Of a DNA stretch of 64,000 nt, positions 34,650 through 42,449 are shown one piece after another. Numbering within the stretch: the stretch's first letter is position 1; every line of letters starts with the position of its first letter. This DNA is from DASVWZ01 sp963715675 (GTDB lineage Bacteria; Acidobacteriota; Terriglobia; Terriglobales; Acidobacteriaceae). Made by a program: the position numbers and the translations under genes. Under the pieces are notes generated by a model, which saw only the letters and a list, made by a program, of their open reading frames with translations, was not told the DNA's origin and searched no databases. The stretch spans positions 2,046,001-2,110,000 of the forward strand of contig OY970265.1 in NCBI GenBank assembly GCA_963715675.1, read 5' to 3'.

Positions 34650-34957
34650 TAGGTCTGCACAGCGGATTGCACCAGACCGTGTGGGCCGGACACTCTTATC
34701 CGCAATCCCGGCCCACCCGACGCCAATTTAGCGAGACTTCTCTTGTGAAAGCGGCGGCAGGCCCACTTCCGCTCTCGGTTCGGCTATCACTGGGCGGACC
34801 GCCTCTATACCCGCGCCCTGCGGGTCTCGGGCTACACCCAATTCACGCACTGATCGGGCCCGGCAGTTGGAGGATATAAAGTCTGCCCCCAGAAGTGACC
34901 CGGCTCCTGATCACCTCCGGCAGCCGCCCGATTCCGGCGTAGAATAGAGACAACTGC
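34650..34957. other. Intergenic region with a hairpin after smpB
   Basis: About 310 bases. A 9-bp inverted repeat GTGGGCCGG/CCGGCCCAC (34681-34689 and 34708-34716) lies 30 bases after the smpB stop and could be a terminator or dispersed palindrome. The rest is unassigned. Confidence 0.5.
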
Positions 34958-36112
34958 ATGCGCCGGGTTTATTTCGACAATAATGCCACCACGCCCCTGT
35001 TGCCCGAGATTTTCGAGGCGATGAAGCCTTATTTCTCCGAGCGCTTCGGCAACGCCTCGTCCATCCACCATCATGGACAGGAGACACGGGCGGCGGTGGA
35101 GCGGGCCCGCGAATCGGTCGCAGTGCTGCTTGGATGCCGCGCTTCCGAGGTCGTCTTCACCAGCGGCGGCACAGAAGCGGACAATCTGGCGCTTTCCGGC
35201 TTGGCTCAAGCGGGCGACCACATCATCAGCTCGACCATCGAACATCACGCCGTCCTGAATTCCTGCAAGCATCTGCAATCTTCCGGATGCGAAGTCACCT
35301 TGGTGCCCGTGGATGGCCGCGGGTTGGTGAATCCCGAAGACGTCCGCCGGGCCCTCCGGCCCAACACCAGGCTGATCAGCATCATGATGGCGAACAACGA
35401 AACCGGTGTCGTGCAGCCGGTCGATGAGATCGGCAAGATCGCGGCTGAATCCGATGTCTATTTCCATACCGACGCGGTCCAGGCGGCAGGCAAAGTTCCC
35501 GTCGATGTAAATCGCATCGGCTGCGACCTGCTGTCGATCTCGGGACACAAGATGCACGCCCCGCAAGGCGTGGGCGCCTTATACGTTCGCAAGGGAACAA
35601 TCTTGCAGCCGATGCTCCACGGTGGAAGTCACGAACGGTCGCGCCGCGCGGGCACGGAGAATGTTGCAGGAATCGTAGGCCTGGGCCGGGCGGCTGAGAT
35701 CGCGAAGCATGCTCTGGACGCAGGAGATCTGGCGCGCATGGCGGACATGCGGGACCGTCTGGAGCAGGCAATTCTTGCGTCGGTCGAAGCCGTTGGAGTA
35801 AACGGCGCGGGCGCTCCCCGCGTCCCGAATACAACGAACCTATATTTCGATTACGTCGAGGGTGAAGCGCTGGTGATTGCGCTCGACCTCAAAGGACTGG
35901 CTGTTTCTACTGGGGCGGCCTGCTCTTCCGGCGCGATCGAACCTTCCCACGTGCTCACCGCAATGGGGTTACCTGCAGATCGGGCCCGCGCCAGCTTGCG
36001 CTTCAGTCTGGGCAAACAAAACACGCCGGAAGAGATCGATTTCGCAGTTGAAGTCGTGCCTCAAGTCGTGGCGCGACTCCGCGAACTGTCGCCGGTTTAC
36101 AATAGAAAATGA
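34958..36112 (+). CDS. Cysteine desulfurase (NifS/IscS family)
   Basis: 384 residues, a PLP-dependent aminotransferase-fold enzyme that converts cysteine to alanine and makes a protein-bound persulfide. Signatures: YFDNNATTPLLPEIFEAM (N-terminus), TSGGTEADNLAL (about 68-79), the Schiff-base lysine in SGHKMHAPQGVGALYV, and the mobile-loop catalytic cysteine in STGAACSSGAIEPSHV (about residue 318). The short loop with CSSG suits the IscS/NifS-like group. The adjacent mnmA gene needs such a persulfide donor, so this enzyme probably supplies sulfur for tRNA thiolation, and perhaps Fe-S clusters too. Confidence 0.95.
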   Translation: MRRVYFDNNATTPLLPEIFEAMKPYFSERFGNASSIHHHGQETRAAVERARESVAVLLGCRASEVVFTSGGTEADNLALSGLAQAGDHIISSTIEHHAVLNSCKHLQSSGCEVTLVPVDGRGLVNPEDVRRALRPNTRLISIMMANNETGVVQPVDEIGKIAAESDVYFHTDAVQAAGKVPVDVNRIGCDLLSISGHKMHAPQGVGALYVRKGTILQPMLHGGSHERSRRAGTENVAGIVGLGRAAEIAKHALDAGDLARMADMRDRLEQAILASVEAVGVNGAGAPRVPNTTNLYFDYVEGEALVIALDLKGLAVSTGAACSSGAIEPSHVLTAMGLPADRARASLRFSLGKQNTPEEIDFAVEVVPQVVARLRELSPVYNRK

Positions 36113-36217
36113 CCTATTAGCACTTAGCCGTCAGCAGACCCCTCGTTTCTGGCGCAGCTTCGTCCCCCGTGAACTAAGCTAAAGGCCAAGAGCTAAAAGC
36201 CAAAAGCGAATCGCCCA

Positions 36218-37327
36218 ATGCCGCCTTCTACCATCGCCGTTGCCATGTCGGGTGGAGTCGATTCCTCCACCGTTGCGGCCATGCTGCGCGCCGACGGGCA
36301 CAACGTCATCGGGCTGACCATGCAGCTGTGGAACCAGCGCCGGCTGGCGGGACATCCTGGTATGCCGGAGGCAGTGCAAGGCCGCTGCTGCTCGCTCGAC
36401 GATGTTTACGACGCCCGCCGCGTCGCCGAAACCCTGGGCATTCCCTACTACGTCGTCAATCACGAGGAGCGTTTCGAGCGCGAAGTGGTGCGGCCATTCG
36501 TCGAGGAATACCTTTCCGGGCGGACGCCGATTCCTTGCAGCCTTTGCAACAACCATCTCAAGTTCGACCAGTTGCTGATCGTGGCCAAGCAAATCGGCGC
36601 CGACGCGCTGGCGACCGGCCACTACGCTCGCGTCGAATTCGATAAGGCGCGCGGCCGCTGGCTGCTCAAGCGGGCAGCGGATCCATCCAAGGACCAGACC
36701 TACTTTCTCTTTGGCCTGACCCAGGAGCAGCTCAGCCGAACCGTATTTCCCCTGGGCGAGATGACCAAGCCCGAAGTCCGCGAGCTTGCCCGGCATCACG
36801 GGCTGGCTCTGGCCGAGAAGCCCGACTCGCAGGAAATCTGCTTTGTCCCGGGCGGCGACTACAAGAATTTCCTCGATGCCTACCTCGCCGAAAAGGGCGA
36901 GGCGCTGCCCGATACCGCTGGCGACCTGGTTACGGCCAACGGCAAGGTTATCGGCGAGCACCGCGGCATCCACAATTTTACAGTGGGCCAGCGCAAGGGC
37001 CTGGGCGTCGCCACCGGCTCGCCGCTGTATGTCATCCAGATCAAGGGAGACGCGCGCCAGGTCGTGGTCGGAGGCCAGGACGACCTGTATTCCAATACTC
37101 TCCGTGCCCGCCGGATCAACCTGATTGCGGTCGGGGACCTCTCTGCGCCGATGCGCGTCGCGGTGAAGATTCGACACCGCCATGAGGCTGCGCCCGCGGT
37201 CATTGAGAAGTCTGGCCCGGACGAGATAACCGTGACGTTTGACGAACCGCAACGCGCTATCACCCCCGGCCAGGCTGCCGTGTTCTATGACGGCGACATC
37301 GTGGTGGGCGGCGGCTGGATCGCGTAA
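36218..37327 (+). CDS. mnmA: tRNA-specific 2-thiouridylase MnmA
   Basis: 369 residues. It thiolates U34 of tRNA Lys/Glu/Gln to s2U using ATP and a persulfide. Signatures: the PP-loop motif AMSGGVDSSTVAAML (residues 8-22), the catalytic Cys in CSLCNNHLKF (about residue 104), the ATGHYARVEF region, and the second catalytic cysteine in QEICFVPGGDYKNFL (about residue 209). Both cysteines are present, so it should be active. It follows the cysteine desulfurase gene by about 105 bases on the same strand, which fits a sulfur-relay operon. Confidence 0.95.
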   Translation: MPPSTIAVAMSGGVDSSTVAAMLRADGHNVIGLTMQLWNQRRLAGHPGMPEAVQGRCCSLDDVYDARRVAETLGIPYYVVNHEERFEREVVRPFVEEYLSGRTPIPCSLCNNHLKFDQLLIVAKQIGADALATGHYARVEFDKARGRWLLKRAADPSKDQTYFLFGLTQEQLSRTVFPLGEMTKPEVRELARHHGLALAEKPDSQEICFVPGGDYKNFLDAYLAEKGEALPDTAGDLVTANGKVIGEHRGIHNFTVGQRKGLGVATGSPLYVIQIKGDARQVVVGGQDDLYSNTLRARRINLIAVGDLSAPMRVAVKIRHRHEAAPAVIEKSGPDEITVTFDEPQRAITPGQAAVFYDGDIVVGGGWIA

Positions 37328-37509
37328 CCACTCCCCGCTGCCCGGGCCAGAGCCTGCCCGTTCCAGACCCGCGTTGACATTCCGACCGGGAAAGGAGAAA
37401 CTACCGCCTTCGCCAGATTTGCGGTTGGGTTGGCACCTGGGGCGGGATCAACCGGTGCCAGGCATGGCGAAGAGGCGTGTCCAAAGGCTTGCTTCATGAA
37501 TTGGCAGCC

Positions 37510-37956
37510 ATGACCGAACACCGGGAATCCTATACGCTGGATTCGACGCTGGAAACTGTCGATAATGCTGAGCAGGCCGCCAGCCGGGTTGCGGCCGCCG
37601 CCGGCTTTGACGAAGACCAGGTCATGCAGATTTCCATGGCGGTGCGGGAAGCGGCCGTCAATGCCGTACTCCATGGCAACGCCTACGACCCGGCAAAGAA
37701 GGTAAGACTCGAATTTGAGCAGAGCGGCGCGGACCTGGTGATTACCATCCGGGACCAGGGCAAGGGTTTGGACTTGGCCAAGATTCCCGACCCGCTGGCG
37801 CCGGAAAATCTGCTGAAAACCTCGGGTCGAGGGATTTTTCTTATCCGCTCGTTTATGGACGATGTACAGATTCACCCGTCTCAGACGGGCACCGAAATCA
37901 AACTCGTAAAGCGCGTCCCTGGGGTATCCGGGGGCGGCAAGGAGGCTTCCCAGTGA
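37510..37956 (+). CDS. RsbW-like anti-sigma serine kinase (HATPase)
   Basis: About 148 residues of the GHKL ATPase fold, the anti-sigma/serine kinase type (RsbW/SpoIIAB). N-box: REAAVNAVLHGNAY (about residues 48-61). G1: RDQGKGLDL. G2: TSGRGIFLIRSFMDD. The start is uncertain: ATG 37510 (MTEHRESYTLD) is preferred, with GTG 37477 adding eleven residues; neither has a strong RBS. The stop codon overlaps the STAS gene (GTGA). It probably phosphorylates the partner STAS protein, or binds a sigma factor or another target in a partner switch. The target is not encoded adjacent. Confidence 0.88.
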   Translation: MTEHRESYTLDSTLETVDNAEQAASRVAAAAGFDEDQVMQISMAVREAAVNAVLHGNAYDPAKKVRLEFEQSGADLVITIRDQGKGLDLAKIPDPLAPENLLKTSGRGIFLIRSFMDDVQIHPSQTGTEIKLVKRVPGVSGGGKEASQ

Positions 37957-38297
37957 CCATGAAAACCAGTACACGCCAGCTCGACGGCGTGGCGATTGTG
38001 GATTGCAGCGGCCGGATCACCCTCGGCGAAGGCAGCGTCACCCTGCGGGATACCGTACGCGACCTGCTTTCCAAAGGCCAGAAGAAGATTCTGCTCAACC
38101 TCGCGGACGTAACTTACATTGACAGCTCGGGCATTGGCGAGTTGGTCAGCGCATTCACCACCGTGCGCAACCAAGGCGGCGATCTCAAACTGCTCCACTT
38201 GACCAAGAAGGTCCACGACCTGCTGCAGATCACCAAGCTGTACACCGTCTTCGACGTGAAGGACGACGAAGCGACTGCAATTAAGTCGTTCAAATAA
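37953..38297 (+). CDS. STAS-domain anti-anti-sigma factor
   Basis: 114 residues, a single STAS domain (SpoIIAA/RsbV type). The phosphorylatable serine lies in TYIDSSGIGELVSAF (about residue 57). GTG at 37953, overlapping the kinase stop, has GGAGG 7 bases upstream (37941-37945); ATG 37959 is the alternative. It is co-translated with the preceding RsbW-like kinase, so the pair forms a partner-switch module. The unphosphorylated form would bind the kinase and release its target. A hairpin 20 bases downstream may end the transcript. Confidence 0.9.
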   Translation: MTMKTSTRQLDGVAIVDCSGRITLGEGSVTLRDTVRDLLSKGQKKILLNLADVTYIDSSGIGELVSAFTTVRNQGGDLKLLHLTKKVHDLLQITKLYTVFDVKDDEATAIKSFK

Positions 38298-38315
38298 TCC
38301 TGATTTCTTCACAGG

Positions 38316-38348
38316 ACAAGGGCCGCCCGCCGCAGGGCTGGCCCTTGT
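38316..38348 (+). terminator. Hairpin after the STAS gene
   Basis: ACAAGGGCC (38316-38324) pairs exactly with GGCCCTTGT (38340-38348) around a 15-base GC-rich loop. It starts 19 bases after the stop codon. No strong T run follows, so it is a weak or factor-assisted terminator, or a repeat. Confidence 0.5.
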
Positions 38349-38432
38349 TCCGCTGTGTCCTTTTGGGAAGCTAACGCTTTTTTTCTGGATGCTTGCCGGC
38401 CCGTCCTGCCTGTTCCTTTCTACAATTGTCAT

Positions 38433-38966
38433 ATGGCAGTTCGGCTGCTTACGCTCGCCGTGCTTTTTCCTGCCTTGGCCTTGGCAGACTGCATTCCCGT
38501 TTCTCAGGCTCGCGAGCACCTTGGCGAAGACCGATGCGTCACCGGGAAAGTATTTCGCGTAAAGCACGGCGGCCGCGGCATCACTTACTTCGACTTTTGC
38601 GAAGACTTCCGCGTGTGTCCATTCACCGTAGTGATCTTTCCCGGACACTTAAAAGACATCGGTGATGTCCGCCAACTGCAGGACCGCGTGATTGAAGTCC
38701 ACGGAACGCTGAAGGAGTACGATGGCCGCGCCGAAATCGTGCTGCAAAACGCGCGCCAGCTCACCGGAGACGCGGCGCGAATCCCGCGCCTGCCCAAAAA
38801 TTACGACGTGGAGAATAAGGGCCACTACAGCGCCGGCACCTTCAGCCTGCCAAAAGCCCCGCGTCCGACTTACAAAAAGAAACAGCTTCCGACCCTTCCC
38901 ATCGAACTCCCGGACGATGATGCAACTATCCCCGCGCCCGCCAAGGATTCCGCGACCCAGCGATAA
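38433..38966 (+). CDS. Exported OB-fold-like hypothetical protein
   Basis: 177 residues from ATG 38433 with a signal peptide (MAVRLLTLAVLFPALALA, then DCIPVSQA). The middle (about 30-115) has the look of a nucleic-acid-binding-type OB fold: CVTGKVFRVKHGG, FTVVIFPGHLKDIGD, IEVHGTLKEYDGRAEIVLQN. The final GRAEIVLQN strand is typical of exported OB-domain proteins. Cysteines C20, C35, C53 and C59 may pair in the periplasm. The C-terminus is a proline-rich, acidic tail. Such 'tOB' proteins appear in many soil bacteria with unknown roles; nucleic-acid or peptidoglycan/oligosaccharide binding are both possible. Confidence 0.75.
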   Translation: MAVRLLTLAVLFPALALADCIPVSQAREHLGEDRCVTGKVFRVKHGGRGITYFDFCEDFRVCPFTVVIFPGHLKDIGDVRQLQDRVIEVHGTLKEYDGRAEIVLQNARQLTGDAARIPRLPKNYDVENKGHYSAGTFSLPKAPRPTYKKKQLPTLPIELPDDDATIPAPAKDSATQR

Positions 38967-39026
38967 CTCTGTCGTATTTGGGAAAGTGGAACCAACGATT
39001 GTGCCGTCGGTGCCCTCTCTCGCGAT

Positions 39027-39074
39027 GTCATCCTGAGAGCCCGCGCTTTTCTTCGCGGGCCGAAGGATCTCAGT
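39027..39074 (+). repeat. REP-like palindrome, copy A
   Basis: Starts GTCATCCTGAGA and ends CGAAGGATCTCAGT, with an internal hairpin GCCCGCG/CGCGGGC around an 8-base loop. Same layout as copy D at 39570: conserved termini, variable stem. Confidence 0.65.
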
Positions 39075-39444
39075 CTCCACAGCCTTCAGGGGATCACGTT
39101 CCGGCTTGAACGCGACCGGCTTGGAGCCCAATTCAAGTGGTATACCCCCTCCCCCCTCGGTCTAGTGGAATCATCAGCTTACGGAGATTTGGTCCGCAAA
39201 ATCTAGACGCCAAAGGAGTTGCAGGTAAAATCTAGATTCTTAACGAGTTATATGCATGTTTTAGTAGTTCTCCATAAGATATATATCTCATGGTGTCAGT
39301 TTCGCGATCTGCGTGTCAAGGGCAAAGTGAGGCGGGGATGTCGGGCGGAGCGACGCGACCCCCACGCTCAGCGATAGTGCGCGCCGGATCCCCTTCGACT
39401 TCCTCCTCGACTTCGCTCGGAGCTTCGGCAAAACAGGGCAGGCT

Positions 39445-39483
39445 CTCGCCCCGCTGGTGAAAGCGCGGGGACTTCGGGCTGAC
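39445..39483 (-). repeat. REP-like palindrome, copy B
   Basis: Shares 34 identical bases (39445-39478) with copy C at 40026-40059. Read on the minus strand it ends in GAG after the CCCCGC/GCGGGG stem. Its outer end is degenerate. Confidence 0.6.
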
Positions 39484-39569
39484 TTCTTCATGGGCTGGAT
39501 ATACGCTTCTGAGGAAGAATCGAGCCGCGACGAGGCGCCGGTTGACTCCATTTGCCCCTCCCCGGAGAC

Positions 39570-39619
39570 GTCATCCCGAAACTCGGCGCAGCTCAGCCGA
39601 GTGAGGGATCTCGCGCGGA
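39570..39619 (+). repeat. REP-like palindrome, copy D (inside the 3' end of the GIY-YIG gene)
   Basis: Starts GTCATCCCGAAA, has the stem CTCGGC/GCCGAG and ends GAGGGATCTCGCGCGGA. Its first bases form the stop codon of the GIY-YIG gene, and it encodes that protein's last ~14 residues. Confidence 0.65.
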
Positions 39620-39945
39620 CTACCGGCGGCCTCCGGTCGGTACTGTTCCCCCCAGCGTCGCGCCAGATCGTACCAATGAGGATTCGCCGACTCGATCAGG
39701 CAAACCTTCTTGCTGCGCCGCCAGCCCTTGATCTCCTTCTCGCGATCGATGGCTAAGTCGGGGTAGGCGAAGGATTCGTAGTACACGAGACGGGAGAGGT
39801 TGTAGCGACTGGTAAAGCCAGGAACCAGCTTGTTTTTATGCTGGAAAACGCGCCGTGGAAGATCTCCGGTGACACCGGTGTACAACACGTGGGAGCGCGG
39901 GCCGTTTGTCATGATGTACACATAAAAGCGCTTGGGGCCTCGCAT
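39571..39945 (-). CDS. GIY-YIG nuclease family protein
   Basis: 124 residues. The catalytic motif appears as FYVYIMTNG...VLYTGVTGDLPRRV (residues 7-33): YVYI and YTGVT stand at the GIY and YIG positions, followed by the conserved Arg. KNKLVPGFTSRYNLSRLVYYE and AIDREKEIKGWRRSKK follow, as in the small UvrC-like single-domain proteins. The domain normally ends near residue 100. Here the last ~14 residues (REIPHSAELRR and a short tail) are encoded by a REP-like palindrome, which also supplies the stop. Role unknown; this family is linked to mobile DNA or repair. It is surrounded by four palindrome copies. Confidence 0.88.
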   Translation of the reverse strand: MRGPKRFYVYIMTNGPRSHVLYTGVTGDLPRRVFQHKNKLVPGFTSRYNLSRLVYYESFAYPDLAIDREKEIKGWRRSKKVCLIESANPHWYDLARRWGEQYRPEAAGSPREIPHSAELRRVSG

Positions 39946-40291
39946 GTCATTCAGTGTTGACGCAAGTATGGGATGCGTCTGTGACGGGTGAACATTTCAG
40001 GTTGTGAATAGTCCGCGCCAGATCCCTCGCCCCGCTGGTGAAAGCGCGGGGACTTCGGGATGACTTCCTTGCGGGAGGGTTAGTTTGCCGAGGTGGGCGT
40101 CAAGGGAAAAGCGAAGCGGGGCGTCGGACGCCAGCCGTTATGTGTCCCCAAGTTAGCGTCAAAGAGCGGCCGCGAACCTGGGGCGCCCGACAAGTTGGGT
40201 GTTGACCCTTTGTTCTGACAACCAAAAGTGATTCAATAGAGTTTCCTTGGGTTTACCAGCATTTATTTCACCTCGCGGCAGGAGTTTCGCT
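39946..40291. other. Intergenic region with a REP-like palindrome
   Basis: About 345 bases upstream of the protease leader. It holds palindrome copy C and should contain the protease promoter. Otherwise nothing recognised. Confidence 0.45.
40012..40064 (-). repeat. REP-like palindrome, copy C
   Basis: On the minus strand it begins GTCATCCCGAAG, has a CCCCGC/GCGGGG stem and ends GAGGGATCTGGCGCGGA, nearly the same termini as copy D in the opposite orientation. Confidence 0.65.
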
Positions 40292-40399
40292 ATGCAAAGG
40301 CTCCTTTTGTTTTTTTTCGGGATATCTGTTGCAGCGTAATGCCAGCTTCACCAACAACCACTTACCCAAGTTGACATCTGCCGAATCTCTAGAGATTCG
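40292..40399 (+). other. Signal-peptide leader of the protease, broken by an in-frame TAA
   Basis: ATG at 40292 has AGGAG eight bases upstream and encodes a short hydrophobic signal peptide (MQRLLLFFFGISVAA), then TAA at 40337-40339. The same frame continues without another stop (CQLHQQPLTQVDICRISRDS) into the protease domain at 40400. The leader contains a run of eight T's. Confidence 0.7.
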
Positions 40400-41131
40400 G
40401 TGGTACAAATCGACACCGATGTGATGCACGGGACTGGCTTTATAGTCGATAGTGATGGTTGGATTTTGACGGCCTTCCATGTTGTCGCCGACCGACAAAC
40501 CAGAATCCCCTACCCAAACATTAAAGTCAGCATACATGGCGTCAAAATCCCGATTGACGCGAAGATCATCTCTCCCCTTGATGAGATCCCAGCTTTGCGA
40601 GATTTCTCGGTCCTCAAAATCAACAAAGGCGGATTGCAATATCTAAGAATCGGGGATGAATCCGAGATCGAAGACGGGTCTCCCATCTACATAGTTGGAT
40701 TCCCGATCAGTGCTATATTCCCTTTCACCTTTAGTTCTATTCCCAGGTTTTGTCTCGGTGGTACAGTGGCGGCGCAAGTTGCGCTCCCAATCAGAAATCT
40801 TGAGTTCTTGCACACCATTTACTTCCAAGGTGTATCCATAAAGGGCATATCAGGTGCACCAATCATTTCCCCAAAAGGAGATGTTGTTGGCATTGTCACA
40901 ACGAAAATGACAGGTATCACGCGCGACCTCGAGACGATGAGAAGTAGTCTGGTTGGTATGGGCGGAGGTTCCGGAATTGGATTCGGCGGTATACCCGATA
41001 TTGGTGTTTTTGTCAGGCAGACTGTTGATATCTTGGACAATCAGTTGGCTAATGGGCTGGGTTCGGGAACTGGTGCAGGCGATGCCAAACGAGTTCTGGC
41101 GGAGTGTAAGAAGAAATACAATGCTAAGTAA
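40400..41131 (+). CDS. Trypsin-like serine protease domain protein (leader interrupted)
   Basis: 243 residues from GTG 40400, holding a complete chymotrypsin-fold protease domain: GTGFIVDSDGWILTAFHVV (catalytic His), DFSVLKI (Asp), and GISGAPIISPKGDVVG (catalytic Ser in SGAP). The S1C/HtrA-like layout is present but no PDZ domain. A C-terminal glycine-rich stretch (GMGGGSGIGFGG) and a short tail follow. The natural start appears to be ATG 40292 with a signal peptide and good RBS, but an in-frame TAA at 40337 separates it. Either the gene is inactivated, the base call is wrong, or translation restarts internally and yields a cytosolic form. Confidence 0.75.
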   Translation: MVQIDTDVMHGTGFIVDSDGWILTAFHVVADRQTRIPYPNIKVSIHGVKIPIDAKIISPLDEIPALRDFSVLKINKGGLQYLRIGDESEIEDGSPIYIVGFPISAIFPFTFSSIPRFCLGGTVAAQVALPIRNLEFLHTIYFQGVSIKGISGAPIISPKGDVVGIVTTKMTGITRDLETMRSSLVGMGGGSGIGFGGIPDIGVFVRQTVDILDNQLANGLGSGTGAGDAKRVLAECKKKYNAK

Positions 41132-41282
41132 AAGCGTGCAGAAACGCCCGTTGCACAAAAACCTTACATCCTGCACTCAAATTCTGCGGAATGAACGGTT
41201 AAATGCGAATTGTTGTGCAAAGCCGAGCGGTATACCACATAAAATGAGCGCTCACTCGGCGGAACGACCAACGGCGCGGTTT

Positions 41283-42449
41283 CTACACCATGCCCTTCCT
41301 GAGCTCTTCCAGCGGATAGAACGTGCCGCGCCAGGTCACGCCGCCGCTCGCCAGGGTCAGGAACATGGAACGCAGCAGGGTGTAAGCGAACAGCGTCGTG
41401 CCCACCGGATGCAGCACGAAGTAATACGGCGGCACATCGGATTTCCACGACATGCCTACGTACATCCCAAAGATGCAGGTCAGCGCAACGGCATATGGGA
41501 TTCGCGCCCAGCCGTGCGCCAAAACAATTCCAAGAAACGGCATGAGGTTCAGGAACATTAAAACGACAATGCAGGCCACGGTGCGCGGCCACTGAAAGGA
41601 AAGAACGGCAAAGAAATTTTTGGTGAGATTCTGGATCACGCCGAATGCGCCTTTCGCCCAGCGGATGGAAATCAGGTCGTTGCCAAATGCAACGCGCTGC
41701 ATGTAGCCGGCATTTTTGACCAGCTTGCCCAGTTTCATATCGTCGAGCACTTCGAAGCGCAGCGCCTGATAGGTTCCGACCCCGTTGTAAGCGCTGCGGC
41801 GGATCATGTTGAACGCGCCCACTCCCACGTGATCTTTGGTTTTGGGATCCGCCGTCTTCCACGGACGATGTCCAAACACAAACAGCGTCTGAAAGAAAGC
41901 CAGCATCATGGTCTCGCCCACTTGCTTCATGATCAGGCGAGGCAACACCACAAGATGGTCAGAAGAGCTCCATTCGGCATAAGCCAGTGCGCGGCGCAAG
42001 GTTTGCGGTTCGAACATCACGTCGGCGTCAGTAAACAGCAACCAGTCCCCGGTCGCGGCGTTGGCCGCGGTCCACATGGCGTGCGCTTTTCCCAGCCAGC
42101 GAGGGGGCAACTGCTCAATGTGGATTACTTTCAGCTGTCCGTGAGCTGCCGGCATTGCAGCCACTCGATCCATCGCATCACCGGTGCGATCCGTGGAACG
42201 ATCGTTGACAGCGATGACTTCGTAGTTGTCGTAGTCCAGTTGCAGCAACTTCGTCAGCGTCTGCGCGATGTGGTCTTCCTCATTGCGAGCGGGCACGATG
42301 ACGCTGACGCGAGGCTTCGCGTTGGGGCTTCGGTCCCATTCCGCAAGCGAGAGATCGACGATCTTGGGCACGCCCAGCGCAGCATCCACCAGGTGAAACA
42401 GCCATACCAGTCCGAGAAAACCGCCAGCAATCCAGTGGAAATAAGTCAT
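41283..42449 (-). CDS. Membrane-associated family 2 glycosyltransferase
   Basis: 388 residues. An N-terminal transmembrane segment (HWIAGGFLGLVWLFHLVD) is followed by a GT-A domain with VSVIVPARNEEDHIAQTL (about 48-65), DDRSTD-like VNDRSTDRT, the metal site TDADVMFEP (about 140), and the late acceptor motif EVLDDMKLGKLVK. Two to three C-terminal transmembrane helices follow. The overall layout recalls HpnB/HpnI-like or carotenoid-type glycosyltransferases, but I cannot decide between them. Its start overlaps the stop of the MFS gene by four bases (ATGA), so they are co-translated and may act on the same lipid. Confidence 0.88.
   Translation of the reverse strand: MTYFHWIAGGFLGLVWLFHLVDAALGVPKIVDLSLAEWDRSPNAKPRVSVIVPARNEEDHIAQTLTKLLQLDYDNYEVIAVNDRSTDRTGDAMDRVAAMPAAHGQLKVIHIEQLPPRWLGKAHAMWTAANAATGDWLLFTDADVMFEPQTLRRALAYAEWSSSDHLVVLPRLIMKQVGETMMLAFFQTLFVFGHRPWKTADPKTKDHVGVGAFNMIRRSAYNGVGTYQALRFEVLDDMKLGKLVKNAGYMQRVAFGNDLISIRWAKGAFGVIQNLTKNFFAVLSFQWPRTVACIVVLMFLNLMPFLGIVLAHGWARIPYAVALTCIFGMYVGMSWKSDVPPYYFVLHPVGTTLFAYTLLRSMFLTLASGGVTWRGTFYPLEELRKGMV

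Larger units (their letters stand above)
38967..39570. other. Repeat-rich intergenic region
   Basis: About 600 bases between the exported OB-like gene and the GIY-YIG gene. It holds two REP-like palindromes (39027-39074 and 39445-39483), and a third begins at its edge (39570). An AT-rich patch near 39185-39290 is unassigned. Confidence 0.5.

Noticed and set aside
36179..37252. 357-codon minus frame over mnmA
   Set aside because: Antisense shadow; MnmA catalytic motifs are intact on the + strand.
41283..42449. Naming the glycosyltransferase hpnB or hpnI
   Set aside because: It lies 12 kb from the hopanoid operon, and the visible motifs do not separate these from other GT2 proteins.
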